Shown here in pieces: positions 48,649-57,568 of a stretch of 64,000 nucleotides of DNA. The position numbers and the translations under genes are program-made. The DNA comes from M3007 sp037445225 (GTDB taxonomy: Bacteria; Bacteroidota; Bacteroidia; Chitinophagales; Saprospiraceae), in assembly GCA_037445225.1 (NCBI GenBank), contig JBBIKW010000007.1:114530-178529 (forward strand), given 5' to 3'. Within the stretch, counting starts at the first letter, position 1. Every line of letters starts with the position of its first letter. The notes beneath the pieces were generated by a model. That model was not told where the DNA came from and did no database searches. It saw only the letters and a list, made by a program, of their open reading frames with translations.

Positions 48649-49050
48649 TTACTGCACCAGAGGAGTGTAAGTAGTATCTTTCTCCGCGCGCTTTAAGTGT
48701 AGTTCGAAGGGAAGGCCGCGCAGGGAAAAGGCCAACACTAAAGTGCTGTCGCTGTGCGCTACGATGACGTATTTCATTTGAGGTACCGTCTTGTGGTCGA
48801 TCGTATCTTTCCGGATCTCGAACGGCGAGGGTTGCTCCGGACCTACCGGGATGTTGGTCGTCATCTTGCCGTCTGTTTCGAATAAGAAGTATACCCCTTC
48901 CAGCGTCTTTGTCTCGCGATGATTTCGAAAGCCGCGCACCAGTTCCCAACGGCCTTGTAGCGACTGCGCAGAGTAGGCCGGCTGTTGTTCGCCATCACAG
49001 CTGCCGATTAGAAGGATGCCTAAGGAGAGGTGAAAAGCGAGATGTCTCAT
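48649..49050 (-). CDS. Small lipoprotein, lipocalin-like
   Basis: This 133-residue protein has a lipobox (LGILLIGSC, Cys at 18). The mature part contains LQGRWELVRGFRNHRETKTL and GVYFLFETDGKMTTNIPVG, a strand arrangement seen in lipocalin-like small outer-membrane or periplasmic proteins of Bacteroidota. There is no catalytic motif. It follows the Cas6 gene on the same strand with a hairpin between, and ends 80 bp before manC. The ligand is unknown. Confidence 0.75.
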   Translation of the reverse strand: MRHLAFHLSLGILLIGSCDGEQQPAYSAQSLQGRWELVRGFRNHRETKTLEGVYFLFETDGKMTTNIPVGPEQPSPFEIRKDTIDHKTVPQMKYVIVAHSDSTLVLAFSLRGLPFELHLKRAEKDTTYTPLVQ

Positions 49051-49078
49051 AGAATGGGCAAGGTTGGCCGTTGTGCTC

Positions 49079-49104
49079 GAAAAAAAACGCCGCTTACAGC
49101 GCTA
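49079..49104 (-). terminator. Possible terminator after the cas6 gene
   Basis: On the minus strand a short GC-rich hairpin (CGCT-GTA-AGCG) is followed by GCG and eight T. The stem is short. Confidence 0.4.
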
Positions 49105-49120
49105 AGAGTATACACGAGAG

Positions 49121-49921
49121 TTAAGCGGGATTTTTGACCTCTACACAACCAAAACCTAAGTACGGATATTCGCCAAAGCCGGCATAATAGCAAAACTCCA
49201 TGAGCGGCTGAGGCATGCTGACTTCAAATTCGAAGAGGAAGCCGCGCAGTTGCGTTAGCCCATCCGAGCTGCTGCGCAGGTGGATAAGGCGAGACTTAGG
49301 CTTTTCTGCTAACAACTGGTAGTGCATAGGAAAGGAAGGATCCAAAAGGCCCAAAGCCACCAATGAGCGGTACTGCATAGCCGCCTTGAACCGACGCACT
49401 GCGTGGTTGAAGAAGCAAATGTCGTACGTGTCGTGTTCCGGCGAGATGAATGCGCCCCCTCGCCCCGCCTCAATATTCGAGATAGAGATGGGCGATAACG
49501 CCCGAAACTGCATGGTATCTTTAAAGGCAGGACGCGGCAGTACTTGCCAATGGCGAACGCTAAACAGACCGGTCTTGCCTTCAAAAGTGCCCAGCTCCAG
49601 CGGCGTGTGGCGGAAGAGCTGAATGATCTGGTGTTCGTAGTCCGGATGGAGATAAAGAGAGACCGTCAACCGCACTTGCTGCCCTAAGAGCTTGAACTCT
49701 TGCCGCACCTGGTCCATCTCGTACGGATAGATGGCCAGAGGGCTAAAGGTAAAGAGGCGAAACGTGCGCGTACCCACGTCGAAACCCAGTTGCTGGACGT
49801 GGTGGGAAAGCTCTGAACCCGCCTTAGCGAGCACCGAGAAGACCCAGTTGGAAATCTCAGACTGGTAATTGATTGGAATAACAGTACCCTTCTGACAGGA
49901 GAGGCTGAACTGAATGCGCAT
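49121..49921 (-). CDS. cas6: Orphan CRISPR-associated endoribonuclease Cas6
   Basis: This 266-residue protein of the Cas6 (RAMP) family cuts pre-crRNA within repeats. The N-terminal ferredoxin-like fold starts MRIQFSLSCQKGTVIPINYQ, followed by SEISNWVFSVL. The C-terminal glycine-rich loop is FGEYPYLGFGCVEV, the usual G-rich signature. Length is typical (about 250-270). No other cas gene and no repeat array lies within the window. The gene stands alone between a lipoprotein gene and a membrane protein gene. Stand-alone Cas6 can serve arrays elsewhere in a genome. Confidence 0.85.
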   Translation of the reverse strand: MRIQFSLSCQKGTVIPINYQSEISNWVFSVLAKAGSELSHHVQQLGFDVGTRTFRLFTFSPLAIYPYEMDQVRQEFKLLGQQVRLTVSLYLHPDYEHQIIQLFRHTPLELGTFEGKTGLFSVRHWQVLPRPAFKDTMQFRALSPISISNIEAGRGGAFISPEHDTYDICFFNHAVRRFKAAMQYRSLVALGLLDPSFPMHYQLLAEKPKSRLIHLRSSSDGLTQLRGFLFEFEVSMPQPLMEFCYYAGFGEYPYLGFGCVEVKNPA

Positions 49922-50034
49922 AAGAGTCTTGCATTGTGATTAAACAAAAGATTATGCACGCTCTGCGGGCCTAACCATGCTTTTCTATTTCTGTTTCGAT
50001 TTCGACGCGAAAAGTACACAACGTTTTTATTTGG

Positions 50035-50062
50035 TAGAAAAAAAACAAAAAGCGGGGGCTTT
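50035..50062 (-). terminator. Possible terminator after the PspA-like gene
   Basis: Minus-strand AAAGC-CCCC-GCTTT is a 5-bp stem with a C4 loop, followed by a T-rich run (TTGTTTTTTTT). It lies 63 bases past the stop of the PspA-like gene. Confidence 0.4.
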
Positions 50063-50124
50063 CACCTCGCGAGCGGGGCAGGCCTCTATGCCTTCTTATC
50101 TTAAGGTGCCTTGCTAAAAGGCGG

Positions 50125-51159
50125 TCAGGAGTCGAAAAACACGTCGTATTGATTGCGACCGCGCTCTTCCTTGGGTGGAATTTGCGGCGATGCGTTTAGG
50201 TCGAGCACATTTCTCGGGTCTTCGGCCTGGGCGATCAGGATGCTCTTCTCTTTGCCCAACAAAAGCGAGACGCCCTCTTTTTCCCATTGCTCCAACATGC
50301 GGAGCCCTTCCTCTTCGAAAACGCCGTTCTGCAAGTCGATAGACTCCATGAAGTGCTTGGAGAGATCCATGAAGCGCTCCATCTCGCCCACCTTTTGCCC
50401 CACATCTTCGGCCATGGCCTCGAGCGCCATATCGTACATGTACCTCTTATCGCTGTTGCCGCTCAAGATGGCCATGGCTGAGCGAATAGCAGAGTGGCTC
50501 GCCTTGATAGCCTTGTACTCTTGCTCCTTGACTACCACCTGGTCTTGAAGGTCTTCCAACATGATTTCGGAGGTCTCGTACATCTTACTCAGGACGCGAT
50601 AGAGCACCTCCATGCGCTTGTAGAGGTCTTCCAACTTCAAATTAGACTCTTGTAGGCGGCCGGCGCGGCGCGCCTTAAGGACCATCAGCGCCTGCTTGCC
50701 GCTTTCTTTGGCGCGGCTGGCCATGCCTAAGCTGGTTTGAATCTCTCGTTGGTTTTGCTTGATCATCTCGCCCAATCGATACATCTGGCCGCGCAGTTGA
50801 CTGATCTGGGCGTTCATACTGACCAAGTTCTTTTTGAGGTCTTCGATATAGCTCTTCAAGACAGCAATGGGATCGATTTGAACGAAAAGCCCCGTAATCC
50901 AGCGCATCACCGACTTGTATATAAACCACAAGAGGTTGCGCATCTTAGGATCGAGCACTATGTAAAGGAGTGCGGCCAATAAGGCCAACATGAGGGCCAG
51001 ATAGAGCGTGTTTTCAGCCAGCTGAATAAGCGTAGGTAGCGCCTTAACAAAAAGGTATCCGCCGCCTATAACCAGCGCCAACAAAAAGATGGCACCCGTG
51101 ACGCCCTCTGGGCGCTGCCAAAAGCTCTTCGGTCTGAGCGGTTGCATTTCCGTTTGCAT
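50125..51159 (-). CDS. Membrane-anchored coiled-coil protein (PspA-like)
   Basis: This 344-residue protein has two adjacent hydrophobic helices at about residues 21-44 and 48-69. A long charged coiled coil follows, from about residue 95 to 275 (SYIEDLKKNLVSMNAQISQL, EVLYRVLSKMYETSEIML). The helical part recalls PspA/Vipp1 and ESCRT-III-like membrane-remodelling proteins, but those have no N-terminal transmembrane pair, so homology is uncertain. The C-terminal tail is acidic. A two-helix 63-residue protein gene lies directly upstream, and the two may be co-expressed. I recall similar uncharacterised proteins in other Bacteroidota. Confidence 0.72.
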   Translation of the reverse strand: MQTEMQPLRPKSFWQRPEGVTGAIFLLALVIGGGYLFVKALPTLIQLAENTLYLALMLALLAALLYIVLDPKMRNLLWFIYKSVMRWITGLFVQIDPIAVLKSYIEDLKKNLVSMNAQISQLRGQMYRLGEMIKQNQREIQTSLGMASRAKESGKQALMVLKARRAGRLQESNLKLEDLYKRMEVLYRVLSKMYETSEIMLEDLQDQVVVKEQEYKAIKASHSAIRSAMAILSGNSDKRYMYDMALEAMAEDVGQKVGEMERFMDLSKHFMESIDLQNGVFEEEGLRMLEQWEKEGVSLLLGKEKSILIAQAEDPRNVLDLNASPQIPPKEERGRNQYDVFFDS

Positions 51160-51183
51160 GATGGTATGGCATTTTTATTTTAA

Positions 51184-51375
51184 TCAGTGAAAAAGGCGTT
51201 GAAAAAAAGCTTGCAATGTTCGGCGGAAACGCGCATTCAAGATAAAGAGCAATGCGAAGGCAAGTACGACAATCCAAAATTCACTCACGACGACTCTCAA
51301 AACCTTAAAAATCAACCACAGCAGCAGTAATCCCGCGACAAACACTGCGATAGGGTTCTTCAGCAGCTCATTCAT
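51184..51375 (-). CDS. Small two-helix membrane protein
   Basis: This 63-residue protein consists almost entirely of two hydrophobic helices (PIAVFVAGLLLLWLIFKVL, residues 8-26, and FWIVVLAFALLFIL, residues 33-46). A basic C-terminus follows (RFRRTLQAFFQRLFH). It is 24 bases upstream of the PspA-like coiled-coil gene on the same strand, so a partner role at the membrane is plausible. A clear ATG at 51375. No family is recognised. Confidence 0.65.
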   Translation of the reverse strand: MNELLKNPIAVFVAGLLLLWLIFKVLRVVVSEFWIVVLAFALLFILNARFRRTLQAFFQRLFH

Positions 51376-51524
51376 GATGAAGAAAGGAGGTGGCTTTACT
51401 TAGGGCGAAAGTTACGAGGGTGCCTCCAAAATTGCGCAGAAAATTGAAGCATTGCTCTCCCTTACAGCTTTTGGGAAAATGCGCAGGGCTGTTGCCTCAT
51501 CGTCGGAATGCGCCTTTCGGCCAC

Positions 51525-51532
51525 TACCTTTG
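51525..51532 (+). promoter_or_regulatory. -7 element (TACCTTTG) for the GT2 gene
   Basis: TACCTTTG is followed by CCGC and lies 19 bases before ATG 51552. Confidence 0.55.
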
Positions 51533-51551
51533 CCGCCCAAACGGCATTCCC

Positions 51552-52277
51552 ATGCTCACTTTCGACGTAACGATACCCGTCCTGAACGAAGCGGCTACTC
51601 TGACGCGTCAAATACGTATCCTCCATCGGTTTTTATGTGAGCACTTCCCCGAACGCCATCGCCAGTGGCAAATTATCATCGCCGACAACGGAAGTACCGA
51701 CGCTACGCCTAAATTGGCGCTTAAGCTGTCCGATGAACTTCCCGAAGTGCGTCTGCTGCGCATCCCAAAGCGCGGCGTAGGGTTAGCCCTCAAGACCGCC
51801 TGGACCCAGAGCGAGGCAGATATTGTCGGCTACATGGATCTCGACCTGGCCACCGACCTGCACCATTTTATTCAGGCGTATCACGCTTTAGCTACCGAAG
51901 GTTTTGACTTGGTCTACGGCACACGCCTGCATCCCCGAGCCAAGGTGGTCGGGCGCACCCTCAAGCGCGAAATTACCTCTCGCATCTTCAACTTCATCGT
52001 CCGCCACTACTTAGGTACCCACTTTTCCGACGGGATGTGTGGCTTTAAGTGGCTCCGACGCGAACACGTAGCCAAACTTATCGACGGCGGCGCCGTAAGC
52101 GACGGCTGGTTCTTCAGTACCGAGCTGTTGGCCGTAGCGGAGTGGCAAGGGCTAAACCTGTGCGAGCTGCCCGTCCACTGGACCGACGACACCTCCAGCA
52201 GTAAGGTAAATATTCCGCGTTTGGCAAAACAGTATTTACATGCGATGGCAGTGCTGAAAAAGAGAAAACCGACATGA
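51552..52277 (+). CDS. GT2 glycosyltransferase (dolichol-phosphate-mannose synthase-like)
   Basis: This 241-residue GT-A enzyme resembles polyprenyl-phosphate mannose or glucose synthases. TIPVLNEAATLTRQIRILH is the N-terminal strand, IIADNGSTDATPKLA the nucleotide loop, and GYMDLDLATDLHHF contains the DxD metal site. GTRLHPRAKVVGR and FSDGMCGFKWLRREHV are typical of the DPM1 type. No C-terminal membrane helices are seen. ATG 51552 is supported by the promoter box 19 bases upstream. The stop overlaps the next gene as ATGA. It may build a lipid-linked monosaccharide for the GT39-type enzyme at 57.6 kb, now broken. Confidence 0.87.
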   Translation: MLTFDVTIPVLNEAATLTRQIRILHRFLCEHFPERHRQWQIIIADNGSTDATPKLALKLSDELPEVRLLRIPKRGVGLALKTAWTQSEADIVGYMDLDLATDLHHFIQAYHALATEGFDLVYGTRLHPRAKVVGRTLKREITSRIFNFIVRHYLGTHFSDGMCGFKWLRREHVAKLIDGGAVSDGWFFSTELLAVAEWQGLNLCELPVHWTDDTSSSKVNIPRLAKQYLHAMAVLKKRKPT

Positions 52278-53206
52278 GCACCAAAGCATTGATGTTGGGA
52301 ACAGCCCAATGGGGATGGACGGTAGGGCGCGACGATGCCTTTCGCCTACTAGATAGTTGGCTGCGAGCCGGTCAACGTGCTGTAGATACCGCTACGAATT
52401 ACCCCATCAACAAAAACCCAGCGGATTTTCGAGCCGCCGAGCGCATCTTACAAATTTACATTCAGGCCCGTGGGCTCAGCGACCTCCAAATCACGGTGAA
52501 GATAGGCGCTCTCGACAACATGCGTTCGCCCGACGTTAACCTGTCGCCCTCTTTCATCCGCATGATGGCTGCCGAATACAAGCGCCTATTGGGCTCCAAT
52601 CTCCAGACGATCATGTTGCATTGGGATAACCGAAGCGATGCCGCCGCCATTGGTGAGTCCCTACACGCCTTGGTGGAGGTGTGCCGCGAAGAGGGACTGC
52701 GCCCCGGACTTTCGGGCCTCCGTCACCCAGAAGTATACGCTCCTTTGCTCGAGTCCCTGAGCACTTCGTTCGACATCCAGATCAAACACAACATCTTACA
52801 CTCCGACCTGCCGCGCTACGCACCCATTCGTCGAGAGACACACCGATGGTTTGTTTACGGCATCAACGCCGGTGGTCTAAAATTACAGGGAGGATATTCG
52901 GCCGGTAGCGCGCTGCGCGTCCGGGGGGGAAACGCTGATGCCGGAGAGCCCATACTTCAAAAGATACGCGATAATCTGCCCCAATGGAACACGGCACACG
53001 TACGTCCACCTATCACCTCTTTTTCTCATGTCGGGCTCATCTTTGCCGCCCTACATCCACATGTAGACGGCATCGTCTTAGGCTGTTCGCGCCCGCACCA
53101 ACTGGAGGAAACGCTCGACTTTTGGCGAAACATCGAAGTGTTCGATTACAGCGACATCTTTTCCGAACTGTGCCGCCTGAGCGCCTCTACGATGCCCTCC
53201 CCTTAA
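52274..53206 (+). CDS. Aldo/keto reductase family protein
   Basis: This 310-residue TIM-barrel oxidoreductase has LMLGTAQWGWTVGRDDAFRL at the start and the Asp in GQRAVDTATNYPINKN. TIMLHWDNRSD holds a His at the position after the second catalytic group. The last part (DGIVLGCSRPHQLEETLDFW) binds NADPH in AKRs. The usual catalytic Tyr is at TATNYP. The gene is translationally coupled to the GT2 gene (ATGA), so a role in surface sugar synthesis is plausible. The 3' end overlaps the convergent beta-mannosidase by four bases. Confidence 0.85.
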   Translation: MSTKALMLGTAQWGWTVGRDDAFRLLDSWLRAGQRAVDTATNYPINKNPADFRAAERILQIYIQARGLSDLQITVKIGALDNMRSPDVNLSPSFIRMMAAEYKRLLGSNLQTIMLHWDNRSDAAAIGESLHALVEVCREEGLRPGLSGLRHPEVYAPLLESLSTSFDIQIKHNILHSDLPRYAPIRRETHRWFVYGINAGGLKLQGGYSAGSALRVRGGNADAGEPILQKIRDNLPQWNTAHVRPPITSFSHVGLIFAALHPHVDGIVLGCSRPHQLEETLDFWRNIEVFDYSDIFSELCRLSASTMPSP

Positions 53207-55722
53207 ATCTGCTGCAGGTGTTTTATTTTAAAAGCTGCCTGAGGGGTATCGAGTACTTGCTCCGTCCGAAACAGCACTGTTCGGCGCTCGCCGGGCAACA
53301 GGTCGAAATAGTTGTCGGAGAACTGCCCCGGCACTGCCGACGAGAGGTGCAGGTTTTTGACCAACACAGGACTTTCCAGTGTAATCTCGTATCCCTCGTT
53401 GACGGGCGTCACCTGCAGATTTATACGCGCAGCCGGAAGAAGGAGCTTTTTAGGCGGGGCGAAGTAAAGCAGGCGCCGATGCAGCACCTCACCGTTGGCG
53501 TTTGTCAGGCGGATGTCGGCCACAGCGTCCTCGGGCGGGTGTCGGTCGAGCAGGGTGCGCAGGGAAGCTTGCCAAAGCAGCCGAGTGGTATCTGTACTTA
53601 GGATAAGGTCGGGCACGAAGATTTCGCCGAGGCGACTGCCCGAAAAGGTCAGCAGCTGAATTTGCAAGCGCACTGCTACCGAGTCCTCCGGGATGTCGGC
53701 GCTGCCAAAAACCTTTACAATGCCGTCTTCCACAATAGGTAAGGCAACTATTGGCCGAAAGGCTTCTCGGACGTAGTAGTGAAGTGCTTTCCAGCGGCCG
53801 TAGTAGTCGATGCTCGACCACGAAGCCACGGGCCATACATCGTTGAGCTGCCAATACAGCGTGCCCATACAGTACGGCTTGTTGCGCCGATGCGCCTCGA
53901 TGCCGACGCGCATTCCTTCCGCCTGGAGGAGCTGGCTCAGATAGACCAAGTCCTCAAAGTTGCGCGGCAAGCGAAAGTCGCGGCGCAAATACTCTGCAAT
54001 GAGGGCATTGCCGCGCGGGTGTTTTTGATGGTTGAGCATGACCTTGCTCTCTAAGGAGCGGTCTTCTGGAGCGGAAAATGCCTCGATGGTCGCCCAATCG
54101 GGAAAGGCCTGAAAGCCAAATTCGCTCATAAAGCGCGGCACTTTTTTGTTAAACACCTCGAAAGGCTCCTCATCGTGCCATACGCCCCAGTAGTGGGCAT
54201 CGCCTTCGCGCAGCGACTTGGGATTGGAGCGCCCGTACTTGGGCGAGCTTTCCCAATAAGGCACTCCACCGGCATAATTGGTTACGTAGACGGGCAATAA
54301 GTCTTGGAACAAGATTTGGTAGTCGCGCCATATTTGCTGGCGCTGGTTTTCTGTAAAAGCCATTTGCCATCCCCAGTGATGCCACCCTTCGTTGTTTTCG
54401 TTGTTGCCGCACCACAGCGCTATGCAGGGATGCTGGCGCAGGCGCTCGATTTGTTCGATGGCTTCGGCCGCCGCATTTTTTAGAAACCGCCCGCTTCCAG
54501 GGTACATGGCACACGCGTACATGAAGTCTTGCCATACCAAGATGCCGCGCGCATCGCAGAGGTCGTAGAAGAGATCGTCCTCATAAATGCCGCCGCCCCA
54601 CACGCGCAGCATGTTCATGTTGGCCGCCACAACGTCGTCTATCAGGCGTTGATAATGCTTAGGCGTTACGCGGTCCTGGAACATGTCCATGGGTATGTAG
54701 TTCGCCCCCTTGATAAATATGGGCTTTCCGTTGAGGCGGAAGAAAAAACTTTGCCCTGCCGCATCCGGTTCCGTCACCAATTCTACGGTTCGGATACCCA
54801 CTCGAACTTGTTGTTTTTCAATGGTTTGATATCCACGTTTAAATTCTATGGTAAAATTGTATAGGTATGGCTCGCCCATACCTGCACACCACCATAGGCG
54901 CGGGTTCGGCAAAGTGTACGTAATAGAGTCTTCAAAGACCCCGGCTTCCAGCGAGCGCGTCTCGATAGACTTTCGCCGCCCATCCGTGAGAGAGATATCT
55001 GCGCGCAGGGGAATGTCGGAACGGTAGCGAAAGCGGGCTACCAGCTGCGCTTCTTTTTCTGAAACACTTTGAGTGGCGATAAAGACATTTTCTAAAATAA
55101 AATCGTCCCAAGCGACGATTTCCGGCACTTTTAAGATGCCGCCCCCCACCAAACGCGGCCCCCAGTCCCACCCGTAGTGGAACTGAGCCTTGCGCGTGAG
55201 CGTGCGCATGCCGCCAGGCAACTCATAGCCCAGGGCCTGCCATTCGGGCGTCACCTTTCTTATGGGGCTTTCTAAAAATATATGGAGTTCATTGTCCGTC
55301 GGCTTGAGCAAGCGCTTGACATCCGCCTTCCATGTGCGGAACATGTTTTCCGTCTCTAAAATGAGGGTATCGTTCAGGAAAATCAGCGCATAGGTATCGA
55401 TCCCTCGAAAAACCATTTCCACGTGCTTACGTTCCAACACCTCCGGCGGGGCATCGAACAGACAGCGAAACTCCCAATCTTCGCTTTCGACCCATTGCAC
55501 CTTCTCCTCGTTAGCTCCATAGAAAGGGTCTTCTATACGGCCACTGGCCAGCAGCGCCGTATGCACACTCGTGGGGACGGACGTTGATAGCCAGTCGCCT
55601 GTGTGCGCCTGGCGAAAAGACCAACTGGCCTGCAAGGGATATCGGATCGGAACTGCGGAAGTCTGGGTTTCGGCCGGCATATACGCGAGGAATAAAAGGA
55701 GCGCGGAAAAGATCAGTCGCAT
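53203..55722 (-). CDS. GH2 family beta-mannosidase, exported
   Basis: This 839-residue glycoside hydrolase removes terminal beta-mannose from oligosaccharides. A Sec signal (MRLIFSALLLFLAYMPAETQ) marks ATG 55722, over the longer frame to 55791. Galactose-binding-like and Ig-like domains come first, then the TIM barrel (about residues 310-610). The acid/base Glu is in ALWCGNNENNEGWHHWG and the nucleophile in VPRFMSEFGFQAFPDW. Other mannosidase-type motifs are FHYGWDWGPRLV and MLRVWGGGIYEDDLFYDLC. It is presumably periplasmic. A TTCCTTTG box is at 55728-55735, five bases upstream. It is a lone gene, not in a PUL, as no SusC/D gene is nearby. Confidence 0.92.
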   Translation of the reverse strand: MRLIFSALLLFLAYMPAETQTSAVPIRYPLQASWSFRQAHTGDWLSTSVPTSVHTALLASGRIEDPFYGANEEKVQWVESEDWEFRCLFDAPPEVLERKHVEMVFRGIDTYALIFLNDTLILETENMFRTWKADVKRLLKPTDNELHIFLESPIRKVTPEWQALGYELPGGMRTLTRKAQFHYGWDWGPRLVGGGILKVPEIVAWDDFILENVFIATQSVSEKEAQLVARFRYRSDIPLRADISLTDGRRKSIETRSLEAGVFEDSITYTLPNPRLWWCAGMGEPYLYNFTIEFKRGYQTIEKQQVRVGIRTVELVTEPDAAGQSFFFRLNGKPIFIKGANYIPMDMFQDRVTPKHYQRLIDDVVAANMNMLRVWGGGIYEDDLFYDLCDARGILVWQDFMYACAMYPGSGRFLKNAAAEAIEQIERLRQHPCIALWCGNNENNEGWHHWGWQMAFTENQRQQIWRDYQILFQDLLPVYVTNYAGGVPYWESSPKYGRSNPKSLREGDAHYWGVWHDEEPFEVFNKKVPRFMSEFGFQAFPDWATIEAFSAPEDRSLESKVMLNHQKHPRGNALIAEYLRRDFRLPRNFEDLVYLSQLLQAEGMRVGIEAHRRNKPYCMGTLYWQLNDVWPVASWSSIDYYGRWKALHYYVREAFRPIVALPIVEDGIVKVFGSADIPEDSVAVRLQIQLLTFSGSRLGEIFVPDLILSTDTTRLLWQASLRTLLDRHPPEDAVADIRLTNANGEVLHRRLLYFAPPKKLLLPAARINLQVTPVNEGYEITLESPVLVKNLHLSSAVPGQFSDNYFDLLPGERRTVLFRTEQVLDTPQAAFKIKHLQQI

Positions 55723-55841
55723 AGGCGCAAAGGAAAAATAAAGCATCCGAAGAGGACGGCAAAAATCCGTCAGAATGGGCAAAGACAACACCCCTGTAGA
55801 GGAAGTGCTGAAAAATCGCCTCGAAGCAATGCTCCGATGGC

Positions 55842-55849
55842 TACTTTTG
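55842..55849 (+). promoter_or_regulatory. -7 element (TACTTTTG) for recN
   Basis: TACTTTTG matches TAnnTTTG and lies 34 bases before the recN ATG at 55884. Confidence 0.5.
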
Positions 55850-55883
55850 CTGTGCCGAAAGCAAATGCCCGGCGTGCAGAACC

Positions 55884-57542
55884 ATGTTGAAACGCCTGCA
55901 TATTCGAAACTACGCGCTCATCGAACAGGCCGAACTGGAATTTTCCGAACACTTGACCATCATTACGGGCGAAACGGGAGCAGGAAAGTCTATATTGTTG
56001 GGTGCGCTCGGATTGGTCATGGGAGAACGCGCCGATACCAAGATTTTTTACAACGATAACGAGAAATGCGTAGTGGAGGTCTGGTTCGATGTGTCGCGCT
56101 ACGAGCTAAAGGATTTTTTCGAAGAAAACGAACTCGATTACGACGCGGAAGTCGTTATCCGGCGCGAGCTTTCGCCGTCGGGAAAAAGTCGCGCCTTCAT
56201 CAACGACACGCCGGTCAGCAACACTCTCTTGCGCCGCCTGACCGAGGCGCTGGTAGACGTGCACCAGCAATTTGACGTACTCGACATTCACGAGGTCAAT
56301 TTTCAACTGCGCATGCTGGACGCTCTGGCGGGCAATGCCTCCCTGCTGACTTCGTACCGCGAGGAATATCGAAAATACGCAGCGGAGCAGCGCCTTTTGG
56401 CCGACTTAGTCGAGCGCAGTCGCCGCGCCGCTCAAGAGATGGACTTTCTCCACTTTCAGTGCGAAGAATTACAGCAGGCGCAACTCCAGGAGGGAGAACA
56501 GGAAAGCTTGGAGGCGGAGCTGACCCGCCTCACGCACGCCGAAGACATCAAGCGCCTTTACGGAACGGCCGGCCACTATCTGTCGGAGGCCGAAAACAGC
56601 ATCATCGGCCAGCTGCTCTCTGTAGCGCGCTCATTAGCTCCCGTACGGCGCGTGTCGAAGGCACTCGATCAACTGAGTGAGCGCATAGATAACGCGCTCA
56701 CCGAGCTGCAAGAGATCGCCCGCGACTGCCTCCGCATTGGTGAGGAGACGGAATACGACCCAGAACGCATGGCCCAAGTACAAGAGCGGCTAAACCTGCT
56801 GTACCGCTTACAGAAAAAACACGGCGTACAGCACGTGAGCGATCTGATGCGCCTGCAGGAAGACCTCGAACGGCGCCTATCCGAATTTACCGACTTAGGC
56901 GGTCAGATCGCCGACTTAGAGCACGTCCTGGCGGAGAGGGAAACTCGGCTGCGCCGCATCGCCGAACAGATGAGCCAGCGCCGACGAGAGGCGGCCGGTG
57001 TCTTCGAAGAGCGCATCCATGCCCTCTTAGGGCAGTTAGCTATGCCGCATGCCCGTCTGCGCGTGGACATTCAGCCTACCTCTGAACTCACACCGACGGG
57101 CACCGATGCCGTGCAATTCTTGTTTGCTTCGAATACCGGCAGCCGTTTTTTGCCCATCAAAAATGTGGCGTCGGGGGGCGAGTTGGCGCGTTTGACCCTG
57201 TGCGCTAAGAGCCTCGTGGCGGATGCCATACCTCTACCTACCCTCATCTTCGATGAGATCGACACCGGTATCAGCGGCGAAGTGTCGCGTCGGATGGGTG
57301 CTATCCTGCGCGAATTAAGTCGTCGCCACCAGGTAATAAGCATTACCCATACCCCTCAGATAGCGGCTTGCGCCGACCGCCACTTCTTCGCATACAAGGA
57401 GGTAATAGGCAACCGCACCGCTACTCGACTGCGCGCCCTCAGCTATGCGGAACGCGTCCATGCCCTCGGCATCATGCTGAGCGGCGACCCGCCCAGTGAA
57501 GCGGCTATAGCTGCCGCTCGAGAACTCATCGAAACCCAGTAG
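55884..57542 (+). CDS. recN: DNA repair protein RecN
   Basis: This 552-residue SMC-like ATPase acts in recombinational repair of double-strand breaks. The N-terminal Walker A GETGAGKS is at residues 29-36 after LKRLHIRNYALIEQAELEF. A long coiled coil occupies about residues 160-380. The C-terminal head has VASGGELARLTLCAKSLVA (ABC signature-like) and TLIFDEIDTGISGEVSRRMG (Walker B), then ISITHTPQIAACADRHFFA. Length matches RecN (about 550). ATG 55884 gives the canonical start. The broken GT39-type gene follows 26 bases downstream. Confidence 0.96.
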   Translation: MLKRLHIRNYALIEQAELEFSEHLTIITGETGAGKSILLGALGLVMGERADTKIFYNDNEKCVVEVWFDVSRYELKDFFEENELDYDAEVVIRRELSPSGKSRAFINDTPVSNTLLRRLTEALVDVHQQFDVLDIHEVNFQLRMLDALAGNASLLTSYREEYRKYAAEQRLLADLVERSRRAAQEMDFLHFQCEELQQAQLQEGEQESLEAELTRLTHAEDIKRLYGTAGHYLSEAENSIIGQLLSVARSLAPVRRVSKALDQLSERIDNALTELQEIARDCLRIGEETEYDPERMAQVQERLNLLYRLQKKHGVQHVSDLMRLQEDLERRLSEFTDLGGQIADLEHVLAERETRLRRIAEQMSQRRREAAGVFEERIHALLGQLAMPHARLRVDIQPTSELTPTGTDAVQFLFASNTGSRFLPIKNVASGGELARLTLCAKSLVADAIPLPTLIFDEIDTGISGEVSRRMGAILRELSRRHQVISITHTPQIAACADRHFFAYKEVIGNRTATRLRALSYAERVHALGIMLSGDPPSEAAIAAARELIETQ

Positions 57543-57568
57543 ACACACTCTCTCATAGCTATCCCTAC

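Noticed and set aside
49922..50124. A CRISPR array beside Cas6
   Set aside because: No direct repeats of 20 or more bases occur here. The stretch holds a short hairpin and A-rich sequence only.
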